A stretch of DNA of 64,000 nt from Phyllobacterium sophorae. Its GTDB lineage: Bacteria > Pseudomonadota > Alphaproteobacteria > Rhizobiales > Rhizobiaceae. The position numbers and the translations under genes were made by a program. The stretch lies in assembly GCF_003010965.1 (NCBI RefSeq), contig NZ_PGGM01000001.1, positions 372,001 to 436,000 on the forward strand. The letters run 5' to 3'. A model generated the notes under the pieces. That model saw only the letters and a program-made list of their open reading frames with translations. It was not told the DNA's origin and ran no database searches. Positions 29,110-37,844 of this stretch are shown piece by piece. Each line of letters begins with the position of its first letter. Positions within the stretch are counted from its first letter, which is position 1.

Positions 29110-30270
29110 TTACCAATAAACGCCGCCGCGGGTGACATGCACGCGCGGCTTGCCGTTGGGGGCATAGAGGCTCTGGGCACAAGCCTCGCAATCCGCATCG
29201 GCATCCGGCACGACCGGATGGATTGCCTGGGTGTTGATCAGCGACAGGATTTCCAGATTGTTGGAATTCCAGCGCCCATACTGCTGGCCGATCTGCGGCA
29301 CCGATCTTGGCCGCGTGCGGATGTGCTCCTGCGGCTTGAGCGAAAGGCGGACGAGAATATCGTCCGGCATCTTGTCGCCGCGCGCCACAACCGCACATGC
29401 CTCTTTCAATGCATTCAGCCGGGCGACACGTGCATCAGTCAGAGGATGTGTACGAAGAATTGAGGGATCGGGAATGCGCCCTCCCGGCAGGATGAGATTT
29501 TCCCAGACCTTTCCCTGCGCCTTTTCGAGCTTTACCAATGCATGGGAAAGCCCGTCCGGATCACCTGTCAGCATCGCCGCGCCGAGATCGGCGTCGAATT
29601 CGCGGGTACGTGACAGCGCCATTTGCAAAAGACCGCCAATTGTCGGCGCGAACAGCAGCACGATGACGCCAAGCCATGGAACCTGCGCAACGGAACCACT
29701 GGCAAGCCAGGTGATATTGAACAATAGCGAGACAATGCCGATCGTCGACATCAACGAAGTGAAGCGTGACACCGTATCGGCAAGCGCCATTACCTTGAGA
29801 TCTTCGTTGCGGATATGGCTGATCTCATGCGCCAGCACCCCCGTGAGCTCGCGTGCCGTCAGAGCCCGAATCAGCTGGTCAGTGACCGCGACGACCGAAT
29901 CGTCCTTCCGCCCGACGGCAAAGGCATTCATCATCCGCGAAGGGATCACATGCAACTTTGGCGCCTTGGGCAGCCCCGCACGCCGGGCAAGCTCTTCGAC
30001 GATTGCCAATCCTTGCGGGAATTCGCCGCGCGTGACGGGCCTTGCCTTATACATCGTCAGCACCATTTGAGGACTGATGCGCCTTATCGCAAAAAGGCTT
30101 ATTCCGCCAAAAACAAAGGCGTAGGCGATGCCGGCGGGACCTGCCAGTGTCCAGGCGCAGACGATGAGCAGGACAAGACTGCCTGTCAGGAGCAGCCAGG
30201 TATGCAATGTATTGATCAGCCGGCTTCGCCGGTGTCCGGGGGCGTGGAGGTGAAGGCTGCTATCGGTCAT
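29110..30270 (-). CDS. htpX: HtpX-like M48 membrane metalloprotease with C-terminal extension
   Basis: Inner-membrane zinc protease that degrades misfolded membrane proteins. Two N-terminal helices (residues about 23–61), zinc motif HEISH at 148–152, two further helices (about 172–220), and the third ligand Glu in RTREFDADLG. At 386 residues it is longer than the approximately 290–330 of typical HtpX. The extra 90-residue C-terminal tail carries a DADCEACAQSLYAPNG segment with a Cys-x2-Cys pair. It is divergent from dnaK, consistent with stress control. Confidence 0.85.
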   Translation of the reverse strand: MTDSSLHLHAPGHRRSRLINTLHTWLLLTGSLVLLIVCAWTLAGPAGIAYAFVFGGISLFAIRRISPQMVLTMYKARPVTRGEFPQGLAIVEELARRAGLPKAPKLHVIPSRMMNAFAVGRKDDSVVAVTDQLIRALTARELTGVLAHEISHIRNEDLKVMALADTVSRFTSLMSTIGIVSLLFNITWLASGSVAQVPWLGVIVLLFAPTIGGLLQMALSRTREFDADLGAAMLTGDPDGLSHALVKLEKAQGKVWENLILPGGRIPDPSILRTHPLTDARVARLNALKEACAVVARGDKMPDDILVRLSLKPQEHIRTRPRSVPQIGQQYGRWNSNNLEILSLINTQAIHPVVPDADADCEACAQSLYAPNGKPRVHVTRGGVYW

Positions 30271-30275
30271 GGACG

Positions 30276-30306
30276 ATATATGGGGCTAAAAAGGCCGTTT
30301 GCCGAG
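30276..30306 (-). promoter_or_regulatory. Possible sigma-32-like promoter of htpX
   Basis: Read on the minus strand: CTCG, 17 bases, CCCCATATAT, close to the rhizobial RpoH pattern CTTG-N17-CYTATNT with one -35 mismatch. The -10 is only 5 bases before the assigned ATG, so if real the transcript is nearly leaderless. Weak call. Confidence 0.3.
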
Positions 30307-30347
30307 TCTTTTAAGGTGATTAAGCATGCAAATGCTGCAGCTTCTGA

Positions 30348-30378
30348 CTTGCATGGTAATTTCCCCCTTCTTATATAG
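30348..30378 (+). promoter_or_regulatory. Sigma-32 (RpoH)-type promoter of dnaK
   Basis: CTTG at 30348–30351 and CTTATATAG at 30370–30378 with an 18-base spacer match the RpoH consensus known from rhizobia (CTTG-N17/18-CYTATNT). Position 120 bases before dnaK and the heat-shock identity of the gene support it. Confidence 0.65.
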
Positions 30379-30429
30379 CCCCCAACACTGTAAGTACCGT
30401 TCGCCTCGGCGGTCCTGAATTGTTGAAAC

Positions 30430-30488
30430 CCCCTAGGGGCTGCTGAATGGAATGCTCGGCAGAGGTCCCAGCAGCCTGCTGAATGGAG
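30430..30488 (+). promoter_or_regulatory. Structured dnaK leader: palindrome, hairpin and 12-bp direct repeat
   Basis: CCCCTAGGGG palindrome at 30430–30439. GGCTGCTG (30438–30445) can pair exactly with CAGCAGCC (30469–30476). CTGCTGAATGGA occurs at 30440–30451 and again at 30476–30487, the second copy holding the dnaK ribosome site (GGAG 30485–30488). It could be an RNA switch or an old duplication of the ribosome-site region. Confidence 0.45.
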
Positions 30489-30496
30489 ATAGAGTA

Positions 30497-32416
30497 ATGG
30501 CTAAAGTTATCGGTATTGATTTGGGAACGACCAATTCCTGCGTCTCTGTCATGGATGGCAAGAACGCGAAGGTCATTGAAAATGCGGAAGGTGCACGGAC
30601 GACGCCTTCGATCATCGCGTTTACGGATAGCGATGAGCGCCTTGCGGGCCAGCCGGCCAAGCGTCAGGCCGTCACCAATCCAGAAGGAACCGTCTTCGCG
30701 GTCAAGCGCCTTATCGGCCGCCGCTTTGACGACCCGACCGTCGAAAAGGACAAGAAGCTTGTTCCCTACCACATCGTCAAAGGCGATAATGGCGATGCTT
30801 GGGTAGAAGTACACGGCAAGAAGTATTCGCCTTCGCAGATTTCTGCAATGATCCTGCAGAAGATGAAGGAAACAGCGGAAGCCTATCTCGGTGAAAAGGT
30901 CGAAAAGGCTGTCATCACCGTTCCGGCTTACTTCAATGACGCCCAGCGTCAGGCAACCAAGGACGCCGGCAAGATCGCTGGCCTTGAAGTACTCCGCATC
31001 ATCAACGAGCCGACCGCTGCGGCGCTTGCCTATGGCCTCGACAAGAAGGAAGGCAAGACAATCGCCGTATACGATCTGGGCGGTGGTACGTTCGACGTAT
31101 CGATCCTCGAGATCGGCGACGGCGTTTTCGAAGTGAAGTCGACCAATGGCGATACGTTCCTTGGCGGCGAGGACTTCGACATGCGTCTGGTTGAATATTT
31201 TGCAGCCGAGTTCAAGAAGGAACAGGGCATCGATCTGAAGAACGACAAGCTCGCCCTGCAGCGCCTGAAGGAAGCTGCTGAAAAGGCAAAGATCGAACTG
31301 TCGTCGGCTCAACAGACCGAAATCAACCTGCCGTTTATCACTGCCGACGCTTCTGGTCCGAAGCATTTGACGATGAAGCTGTCGCGCGCCAAGTTCGAGA
31401 GCCTCGTTGATGACCTGGTTCAGCGTACCGTTGATCCTTGCAAGTCGGCGCTCAAGGATGCCGGCCTCAAGGCTGGCGAGATCGATGAAGTGGTTCTCGT
31501 CGGCGGTATGACCCGCATGCCGAAGATCCAGGAAATCGTGAAGGCCTTTTTCGGCAAGGAACCACACAAGGGTGTAAACCCGGACGAAGTGGTTGCCATG
31601 GGTGCCGCCATTCAGGCCGGCGTTCTGCAGGGCGACGTCAAGGATGTTCTTCTGCTCGACGTTACCCCGCTGTCACTCGGCATCGAAACACTGGGCGGTG
31701 TCTTCACGCGTCTGATCGAGCGTAACACCACGATCCCGACAAAGAAGTCGCAGACCTTCTCCACGGCCGAAGACAATCAGTCCGCCGTGACGATCCGCGT
31801 CTTCCAGGGCGAGCGCGAAATGGCCGCCGACAACAAGGCGCTTGGCCAGTTCGATCTCGTCGGCATTCCGCCTGCACCGCGCGGCGTTCCGCAGATTGAG
31901 GTCACGTTCGATATCGATGCCAACGGTATCGTCAATGTCTCGGCCAAGGACAAAGGTACGGGCAAGGAGCATCAGATCCGCATCCAGGCATCCGGTGGTC
32001 TGTCCGACGCCGATATCGAGAAGATGGTCAAGGACGCCGAGGCCAATGCCGAGAGCGACAAGAAGCGCCGTGAGGCTGTCGAGTCGAAAAATCAGGCTGA
32101 AGCTCTGATCCATTCGACCGAGAAATCGCTGAAGGATTATGGCGACAAGGTCTCGGCCGAAGACAAGCAGGCGATCGAAACTGCTCTTGCCGAGTTGAAG
32201 ACAGCCGCGGAAGGCGACGACGCCGAGGTCATCAAGGCAAAGACGCAGACGCTGGCCGAAGTTTCGATGAAGCTTGGTCAGGCCATGTATGAAGCTTCTC
32301 AGGCGGCGGAAGCGGCCGAAGGCGGCGAGGCCGATGCGACTGCCAAGGCGGATGATGATGTCGTTGATGCCGATTTCGAAGAAATCGACGAAGACGGCAA
32401 GAAGAAGTCCGCCTGA
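30497..32416 (+). CDS. dnaK: Chaperone DnaK (Hsp70)
   Basis: 639-residue Hsp70. ATPase signatures [12 protein letters not shown] at the N-terminus, [14 protein letters not shown] near 195 and [14 protein letters not shown] near 335. The substrate domain and helical lid end in the acidic tail [14 protein letters not shown]. Works with DnaJ (33994) and GrpE (not in the window) to refold proteins. I use ATG 30497 ([10 protein letters not shown]); an upstream in-frame ATG at 30452 would add 15 residues not found in the family. A sigma-32-like promoter lies upstream and a terminator follows. Confidence 0.98.
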   Translation: MAKVIGIDLGTTNSCVSVMDGKNAKVIENAEGARTTPSIIAFTDSDERLAGQPAKRQAVTNPEGTVFAVKRLIGRRFDDPTVEKDKKLVPYHIVKGDNGDAWVEVHGKKYSPSQISAMILQKMKETAEAYLGEKVEKAVITVPAYFNDAQRQATKDAGKIAGLEVLRIINEPTAAALAYGLDKKEGKTIAVYDLGGGTFDVSILEIGDGVFEVKSTNGDTFLGGEDFDMRLVEYFAAEFKKEQGIDLKNDKLALQRLKEAAEKAKIELSSAQQTEINLPFITADASGPKHLTMKLSRAKFESLVDDLVQRTVDPCKSALKDAGLKAGEIDEVVLVGGMTRMPKIQEIVKAFFGKEPHKGVNPDEVVAMGAAIQAGVLQGDVKDVLLLDVTPLSLGIETLGGVFTRLIERNTTIPTKKSQTFSTAEDNQSAVTIRVFQGEREMAADNKALGQFDLVGIPPAPRGVPQIEVTFDIDANGIVNVSAKDKGTGKEHQIRIQASGGLSDADIEKMVKDAEANAESDKKRREAVESKNQAEALIHSTEKSLKDYGDKVSAEDKQAIETALAELKTAAEGDDAEVIKAKTQTLAEVSMKLGQAMYEASQAAEAAEGGEADATAKADDDVVDADFEEIDEDGKKKSA

Positions 32417-32436
32417 TCTCTGCCATATACCCAGCG

Positions 32437-32467
32437 AAAGCCCGGCCACAGTGCCGGGCTTTTTGTT
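32437..32467 (+). terminator. Terminator after dnaK
   Basis: AAAGCCCGGC / GCCGGGCTTT hairpin with a 6-base loop and T-run, 20 bases after the dnaK stop. It separates dnaK from the genes before dnaJ. Confidence 0.85.
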
Positions 32468-32564
32468 TTTGCGCCTGGCTTTGGCTGCCAGCATCCCACG
32501 CGGGAACTCTATCCGCTTTCGATGGTTACTTTGTGGTTGCTGACAACCAACAGGGAGAGATCAC

Positions 32565-33059
32565 ATGGCAGATAAAACGCTCCAGACATTGTTTCATGAA
32601 ACGCTAAAGGACATTTACTACGCCGAACGCAAAATTCTCAAAGCCTTGCCGAAGATGGCGAAGGGTGCAAACTCCTTGGAGCTGAAAGCAGCCTTCGAAA
32701 AGCATCGTGACCAGACGGAAGTGCATGTCGAACGTCTTCAGCAGGTGTTCGAACTATTCGGCAAGCGTGCGCAGGGCAAGACATGCGAAGCCATTGAGGG
32801 CCTCATAGCAGAGGGTGAAGAAATCCTGGAGGACTTCAAAGGCCAGCCGGCAATCGACGCAGGGCTTGCGTCGGCGGCTCAAGCGGTCGAGCACTACGAG
32901 ATGGCCCGCTATGGAACTCTGGCCAGGTGGGCAGGGGAGCTTGGTATGAAGGACGCTCAAAAGTTGCTTGCGGCAACCTTGCAGGAAGAGACCGCAACTG
33001 ACAAAGCGCTGACTGCGCTTGCGGAAGGTTCGCTCAACCAGACCGCGAAAGCCGCCTGA
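32565..33059 (+). CDS. Ferritin-like DUF892 (YciE/YciF-type) protein
   Basis: 164-residue all-helical protein of the DUF892 ferritin-like family: TLFHETLKDIYYAERKILKALPKMAKGA at the start (Glu/Tyr-rich first helix), later HRDQTEVHVERLQQVFE, AVEHYEMARYGTLARWA and LQEETATDKAL, supplying the carboxylate/histidine pattern for a di-iron site. YciF-type proteins are stress-induced in enterobacteria; biochemical function is unclear. GGGAGAGATCAC precedes the ATG. It lies between dnaK and dnaJ but behind the dnaK terminator. Confidence 0.85.
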   Translation: MADKTLQTLFHETLKDIYYAERKILKALPKMAKGANSLELKAAFEKHRDQTEVHVERLQQVFELFGKRAQGKTCEAIEGLIAEGEEILEDFKGQPAIDAGLASAAQAVEHYEMARYGTLARWAGELGMKDAQKLLAATLQEETATDKALTALAEGSLNQTAKAA

Positions 33060-33062
33060 ACG

Positions 33063-33102
33063 TCAGGGCGTGCCGTCGCAACACATGGCGGCGCGCCCCT
33101 GA
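33063..33102. other. Imperfect hairpin after the DUF892 gene
   Basis: TCAGGGCGTGCCG and CGGCGCGCCCCTGA form a GC-rich stem with a 13-base loop, beginning 3 bases after the stop. There is no T-run, so it may stabilise the mRNA rather than terminate. Confidence 0.4.
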
Positions 33103-33129
33103 TCCAAAATCCATGACGGAGAATGAGCT

Positions 33130-33765
33130 GTGGCGACAGGCTTGCGGTTTGGCCACCTCGGCCCATGCACAAAGCACTTGTGCGTTGACATGCAAGGCAT
33201 TTTTACCGGGAACAGCCCTTGGGCAATGCCTTGGTTCGATCGCGTTCTTCCAAATATCCATAAACTGGTTTCATTTTTGCCATCCGGCACAATCTTTACC
33301 CGATTTATCCCTGCAGATACGCCGGCATCGGCTGGCGGAAGTTGGAGTCGCTACTACAGAACCTGGTATGCCATGACGCTGGAGCATCTGGAACCGGGCC
33401 AGATTGATCTCGTCCCCGAACTCGCAAAATATGTTCCGCCTGCTGCAGTGGTCGACAAGCGGGTGTATTCACCTTGGTATTCCGGCGAACTGCAGGCGGT
33501 CTTGGCACGATCCAATACCGACACGCTGATTGTTTCAGGTGGAGAAACGGATGTGTGCGTTCTGGCTTCCGTGCTGGGTGCCATCGATGTGGGATACCGG
33601 GTAATAGTGGCGACAGATGCAGTATGCAGTTCGTCGGACGAGACACACGACGCTATACAGGTATTTTTTGGTCAGCGGCTATCGCAACAAGTGGAAACGG
33701 CCGAAACGGCGGAGATTGTCGAGGCGTGGCAAAGCCCACTATTGAGGACTGTCCGAAACGGATAA
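33130..33765 (+). CDS. Isochorismatase-like cysteine hydrolase
   Basis: 211-residue cysteine hydrolase of the isochorismatase/nicotinamidase superfamily. The catalytic triad is visible as Asp20 (CVDMQGIF), Lys110 (VVDKRVYSPWYSG) and Cys143 (GGETDVCVLASV), with the expected cis-peptide region before the Cys. Substrate is unknown: isochorismate, nicotinamide, N-carbamoyl compounds and biuret are all possible in this fold. Start is GTG 33130 with GGAG 8 bases upstream; no in-frame ATG lies nearby. It lies between dnaK and dnaJ. Confidence 0.82.
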   Translation: MATGLRFGHLGPCTKHLCVDMQGIFTGNSPWAMPWFDRVLPNIHKLVSFLPSGTIFTRFIPADTPASAGGSWSRYYRTWYAMTLEHLEPGQIDLVPELAKYVPPAAVVDKRVYSPWYSGELQAVLARSNTDTLIVSGGETDVCVLASVLGAIDVGYRVIVATDAVCSSSDETHDAIQVFFGQRLSQQVETAETAEIVEAWQSPLLRTVRNG

Positions 33766-33993
33766 GGTGCGGCGTTCGACGGGAAATTCGCGTCGATGGG
33801 AGCGGTAGGGTTTGTTTCCGCGCACCCAAAATCGTGGAAGACTTGCCACATAATTGCAATAATGCGCAAATATGCGCCATTTGGGGCGAATCAATATAAG
33901 TTGGCTATGGCATTCATGGCGGTGAACACCTAAATACCGGCTTTAAAAGGCTTCTGAAGAAGCATCTGCGATTTTCTAGGAACGAGTGTCTGG

Positions 33994-35124
33994 ATGAAGG
34001 CTGACTATTACGAAACCCTCGGCGTAGCGAGAAGCGCTGATGAGAAAGAGCTCAAGAGCGCTTTCCGTAAACTGGCAATGCAATTTCACCCTGACAAGAA
34101 TCCGGGCGATGCCGATGCCGAGCACCGGTTCAAGGAAATTGGCGAAGCCTACGAAACGCTGAAGGACCCGCAGAAGCGTGCGGCCTATGACCGGTTCGGT
34201 CATGCTGCCTTCGAGAACGGCGGCATGAATGGCGGCGGTGGTGGATTTGGCGGTGCCGGCGGGTTTGCCGATATTTTCGAAGACATTTTTGGCGAGATGA
34301 TGGGTGGCGGCCGCCAGCGGCGGTCGAGTGGTCGTGAACGTGGTGCAGACCTGCGCTACAATATGGAAATTACACTCGAAGAAGCCTATACCGGCAAGAC
34401 GGCGCAGATCAGGGTTCCGACTTCGATCACCTGCGACGAATGTTCGGGTAGCGGGGCCAAACCCGGCACTCAGCCCGTCACATGCAGTATGTGTAGCGGC
34501 TCAGGGCGCGTTCGCGCAGCCCAGGGATTCTTTTCCATCGAGCGCACCTGCCCGACCTGTCACGGCCGCGGCCAGATCATCAAGGATCCCTGCCCGAAAT
34601 GCAGCGGCCAGGGACGCATGACCGAGGAGCGCGCGCTTTCTGTCAATATTCCGGCAGGTATTGAAGACGGCACGCGCATTCGTCTGACCGGTGAAGGCGA
34701 GGCTGGCTTGCGTGGCGGCCCGTCCGGCGATCTTTATATTTTCCTGTCTTTGAAACCGCATGAATTCTTCCAGCGGGATGGCGCGGACCTCTATTGCAAG
34801 GTTCCCATCTCGATGACGACGGCGGCATTGGGCGGGCAGTTCGAGGTGGCGACGCTCGATGGCACGCAGACCCGGGTCAAGATCCCCGACGGCACGCAGA
34901 ATGCCAAACAGTTCCGCCTGAAGGGCAAGGGCATGCCGGTCCTGCGCCAGCCTGCCATGGGCGACCTCTATATCCAGATCGCAATAGAGACCCCGCAGAA
35001 CCTCAACAAGCGGCAGCGTGAGCTTCTGGAAGAGTTCGATCGGATCTCTTCGCAAGACAACAGCCCTCAATCTTCAGGTTTCTTTGCTCGCATGAAGGAG
35101 TTCTTTGAGGGCCTAAGCGAATAA
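33994..35124 (+). CDS. dnaJ: Chaperone DnaJ (Hsp40)
   Basis: 376-residue type I Hsp40 that stimulates DnaK ATPase. J domain (residues 1–70) with HPD in [10 protein letters not shown], Gly/Phe-rich region (about 72–110), four CxxCxGxG zinc motifs ([32 protein letters not shown]; about 147–208) and the C-terminal substrate domains. It is separated from dnaK by two unrelated genes here. pmtA follows after 84 bases. Confidence 0.98.
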   Translation: MKADYYETLGVARSADEKELKSAFRKLAMQFHPDKNPGDADAEHRFKEIGEAYETLKDPQKRAAYDRFGHAAFENGGMNGGGGGFGGAGGFADIFEDIFGEMMGGGRQRRSSGRERGADLRYNMEITLEEAYTGKTAQIRVPTSITCDECSGSGAKPGTQPVTCSMCSGSGRVRAAQGFFSIERTCPTCHGRGQIIKDPCPKCSGQGRMTEERALSVNIPAGIEDGTRIRLTGEGEAGLRGGPSGDLYIFLSLKPHEFFQRDGADLYCKVPISMTTAALGGQFEVATLDGTQTRVKIPDGTQNAKQFRLKGKGMPVLRQPAMGDLYIQIAIETPQNLNKRQRELLEEFDRISSQDNSPQSSGFFARMKEFFEGLSE

Positions 35125-35208
35125 TTTTATTGCTACTTCTCGTTGGAGCGGCCTTGCTTCCGCCACGAGTTGCGTCATAAACTTTTCTGGCTGCGACGGA
35201 GGATGAGC

Positions 35209-35805
35209 ATGTCACGACCTTTGGGTAAAAAACTGGCCGAGAAATTCGGCGAGGAAATCCGTTTCTTCAAGGGATGGATGCATGGCCCTAAGGCTGTCGG
35301 CTCGATCCTGCCGACGAGTTCCATCACGGCACGCCGCATGGCCAGTGTCGTCAATCCCCATTCAGGCCTCCCCGTACTTGAGCTTGGACCTGGAACCGGT
35401 GTCATCACCCGTGCGATTCTCAACCGCGGTGTTGAGCCTTCAAATCTCTATAGTGTCGAGTACTCGCCGGATTTTGCTGAACACCTGCGCGAAGATTTCC
35501 CCGGCGTGAACATCGTCGAGGGCGATGCTTTCAACCTGGATGTGACACTCGGCGACAAACGCGATCAAAAGTTTGATTCGGTGGTCTCTGCGGTGCCGCT
35601 TCTGAATTTTCCTGTCGGCGATCGGGTCAAGATAATCGAGGATCTGTTGCGCCGGATTCCGCATGGACGCCCCATTGTGCAGATCACCTATGGGCCCATG
35701 TCGCCTGTCCCTGCCGGACGCGGCAATTACAAGATCGAGCACCTCGATTTCATCATTCGCAATGTTCCGCCGGCCCGGCTTTGGGTCTACCGCCGGGTCG
35801 ACTGA
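35209..35805 (+). CDS. pmtA: Phospholipid N-methyltransferase (PmtA)
   Basis: Rhizobial-type SAM-dependent methyltransferase that converts phosphatidylethanolamine to phosphatidylcholine at the inner membrane. Visible: FFKGWMHGPKAVGSILPTSS at the N-terminus, SAM motif I LELGPGTGVITRAIL, and the acidic post-I loop YSVEYSPDFAEHL. ATG at 35203 abuts GGAGG, so I choose ATG 35209 (MSRPLGKKLAEK) six bases behind GGAGG; this gives 198 residues, like Sinorhizobium PmtA. The dnaJ–pmtA–(…)–pyrF order is familiar in Hyphomicrobiales. Confidence 0.93.
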   Translation: MSRPLGKKLAEKFGEEIRFFKGWMHGPKAVGSILPTSSITARRMASVVNPHSGLPVLELGPGTGVITRAILNRGVEPSNLYSVEYSPDFAEHLREDFPGVNIVEGDAFNLDVTLGDKRDQKFDSVVSAVPLLNFPVGDRVKIIEDLLRRIPHGRPIVQITYGPMSPVPAGRGNYKIEHLDFIIRNVPPARLWVYRRVD

Positions 35806-35856
35806 AAATCTATAGTCCCTTTTCCGACATATCGTACACAGTAGCGAGGGGCTTTG

Positions 35857-36441
35857 ATGCTGCCTAAAATTCTGGTCTTTGCCGGCTCCAACCGTACGGG
35901 TGCCTATAGCAAACAGGTGGCCAATGTGGCCGCGAGAACCTTGGTGGAGCTCGGGGCCGAGGTGACGCGCATTGCGCTGATCGACTATCCGCTGCCCATC
36001 ATGGACCAGGATCTGGAAAAGGAAAAAGGCATTCCGGAAAACGCGATGAAGCTTGGCCGGCTGTTTGCCGCGCATGACGGCATCCTCATCGCTTCACCCG
36101 AGTACAATTCCTCGATCCCGCCGCTCCTGAAGAACACGATCGATTGGGTAAGCCGGATTTCCAAGGATGGCGAAAAGCCTTTCAAACCCTATGCAGGCAA
36201 GATTGTAGGGCTCTGCTCCTCTTCCGAAGGAAATTTCGGCGGTGCCCGTGGCCTCTATCATTTGCGCTCCGTTCTGATGAATGTCGGTACGCAGATCATC
36301 ACCGAACAGTGCTCAGTTATTCGGGCGCATCAGGCTTTCGCCGAAGATGGTTCCTTCCTTGATGACCATACTGCCAAGTCGATGCAGCGGGTCTGCCAAT
36401 CGCTGATCGACCATACGAGATTCGCCGTTTCCCGCCGGTAA
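35857..36441 (+). CDS. NAD(P)H-dependent FMN reductase family protein
   Basis: 194-residue flavodoxin-like reductase: FMN-phosphate loop AGSNRTGAYSKQ at the N-terminus and the conserved SPEYNSSIPPLLKNTIDW near residue 80, as in azoreductase/chromate reductase-type enzymes. It probably transfers hydride to quinones or other acceptors via FMN; the substrate is unknown. ATG 35857 follows GAGGGG; a TTG one codon earlier is less likely. Confidence 0.85.
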   Translation: MLPKILVFAGSNRTGAYSKQVANVAARTLVELGAEVTRIALIDYPLPIMDQDLEKEKGIPENAMKLGRLFAAHDGILIASPEYNSSIPPLLKNTIDWVSRISKDGEKPFKPYAGKIVGLCSSSEGNFGGARGLYHLRSVLMNVGTQIITEQCSVIRAHQAFAEDGSFLDDHTAKSMQRVCQSLIDHTRFAVSRR

Positions 36442-36534
36442 CCGCGATTTCATTGCCGGTTATGCTCATGACGTATTTCCTCGAGGGCTCTTCTGTGCGA
36501 TGGGGGAGCGATCAACAACATAAGGTGGTTTGTC

Positions 36535-37233
36535 ATGACGGATGCGGCTTTGCGCGAGCGCCTGATCGTAGGCCTTGATGTGCCGACACTTAACGTAGCC
36601 GAGCAGATCGTCAGCGAACTCGGCGATGCGGTGTCGTTCTACAAGATCGGCTATCAGCTGGCATTTGCGGGCGGGCTTGGCTTTGCCAGCGAGCTTGCAG
36701 GCTCGGGCAAGAAAGTCTTTCTCGACATGAAGCTGCTCGACATCGACAATACTGTTGCCAAGGGTGTCGAGAACATTGTCAAGATGGGGGTCTCGATGCT
36801 GACGCTCCATGCCTATCCCAAAGCCATGAAGGCGGCGGTCGCGGCTGCCCGCGGATCGGACATCTGCCTCCTTGGGGTCACGGTCCTGACCTCGATGGAC
36901 CAGCAGGATATAGTCGATGCAGGCTATGAGCATGATCCGCATACACTGGTCCTGATCCGGGCTGAACAGGCGCTTCGTGCAGGGATGGGCGGGGTAGTCT
37001 GTGCGGCGACGGAAGCTGCCGCGGTGCGCAAGATCGTCGGGCAGGACCTTGCTGTCGTCACGCCTGGCATCCGGCCAGTTGGCGCCGATGCCGGCGATCA
37101 GAAGCGCGTTATGACGCCCGCCGATGCGCTCCGTTCCGGTGCGAGCCATCTGGTCGTTGGACGGCCGATCGTCGGGGCGCCGGACCGCAAGGCGGCGGCT
37201 GAGGCGATCCTTGCGGAAATGTCGGATGCTTGA
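36535..37233 (+). CDS. pyrF: Orotidine 5'-phosphate decarboxylase
   Basis: Last step of UMP synthesis. TIM-barrel with the substrate Asp in IVGLDVPTL and the catalytic Lys/Asp array [14 protein letters not shown] near residue 62. The phosphate-binding C-terminal motif is TPGIRP…VVGRPI. Length 232 is usual for the bacterial group. ATG 36535 is 93 bases after the reductase gene. Confidence 0.96.
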   Translation: MTDAALRERLIVGLDVPTLNVAEQIVSELGDAVSFYKIGYQLAFAGGLGFASELAGSGKKVFLDMKLLDIDNTVAKGVENIVKMGVSMLTLHAYPKAMKAAVAAARGSDICLLGVTVLTSMDQQDIVDAGYEHDPHTLVLIRAEQALRAGMGGVVCAATEAAAVRKIVGQDLAVVTPGIRPVGADAGDQKRVMTPADALRSGASHLVVGRPIVGAPDRKAAAEAILAEMSDA

Positions 37234-37371
37234 GGCAGCACCACTGGCGAGAATTGCATGAGGTTTGAGCAAGATCCGCTCAAGAATCATTGAATCTTGC
37301 CCAGGAATTGGCTGGAATGGCTTAAATTTCTCAACTCTACCGGGCAATCCGGTTGTGAAAGGATGAATAGA

Positions 37372-37659
37372 ATGGCCAAGGGATACTGGATTGCGCGGGT
37401 CGACGTGAGGGATACGGAACGCTACAAGGACTATGTATCGACGGCAAAACCCGCCTTCGAAAAGTACGGCGCCAACTTTCTGGCGCGTGGCGGTGACTAT
37501 CACGTGCTGGAAGGTCAGGCACGCGCCCGCAACGTGGTCATCGAGTTCCCGTCACTGCAGGCTGCAGTCGATTGCTACAATTCGCCGGAATATCAAGCCG
37601 CAAAGGCAATCCGCATCACCGTCGCCGACGCCGAAATGCTGGTTGTCGAAGGGGTCTGA
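37372..37659 (+). CDS. DUF1330 small protein
   Basis: 95-residue ferredoxin-like dimeric alpha/beta protein of DUF1330: MAKGYWIARVDVRDTERYKD, FLARGGDYHVLEG, RNVVIEFPSLQAAVDCYNSP. Function of the family is unknown. ATG 37372 is preceded by AAAGGATG with suitable spacing; earlier in-frame ATGs at 37297 and 37363 lack a ribosome site. It lies after pyrF, an association I have seen in related genomes but cannot verify here. Confidence 0.88.
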   Translation: MAKGYWIARVDVRDTERYKDYVSTAKPAFEKYGANFLARGGDYHVLEGQARARNVVIEFPSLQAAVDCYNSPEYQAAKAIRITVADAEMLVVEGV

Positions 37660-37682
37660 AGGGACTGACGTTCCATTCAACC

Positions 37683-37742
37683 GCAATGCAACTGTAGATA
37701 GCGAACATTTTTCTGTTCCCTTATTCTTTTGTTGCATTGCAA
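37683..37742. promoter_or_regulatory. TGCA-rich inverted repeat upstream of phaZ
   Basis: GCAATGCAAC (37683–37692) and its exact complement GTTGCATTGC (37731–37740), 38 bases apart; the second also contains TTGCATTGCAA (37732–37742). Regulators of PHB metabolism (PhaR/AniA) bind TGC-rich inverted sequences, so this is a candidate site. Inferred from position and symmetry only. Confidence 0.4.
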
Positions 37743-37844
37743 TATCGGTGGAACCCGGTAGGGTCACTGACCAATCAAGATTATTTTTACCTGTAAGGGT
37801 GACGTAGCCTGGATTGCCGTTGTGTCGATCGATCGGAAAATGGA

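Noticed and set aside
30371-31567. 398-codon minus-strand frame opposite dnaK
   Set aside because: Antisense shadow of dnaK with no ribosome site; covers the dnaK promoter and leader.
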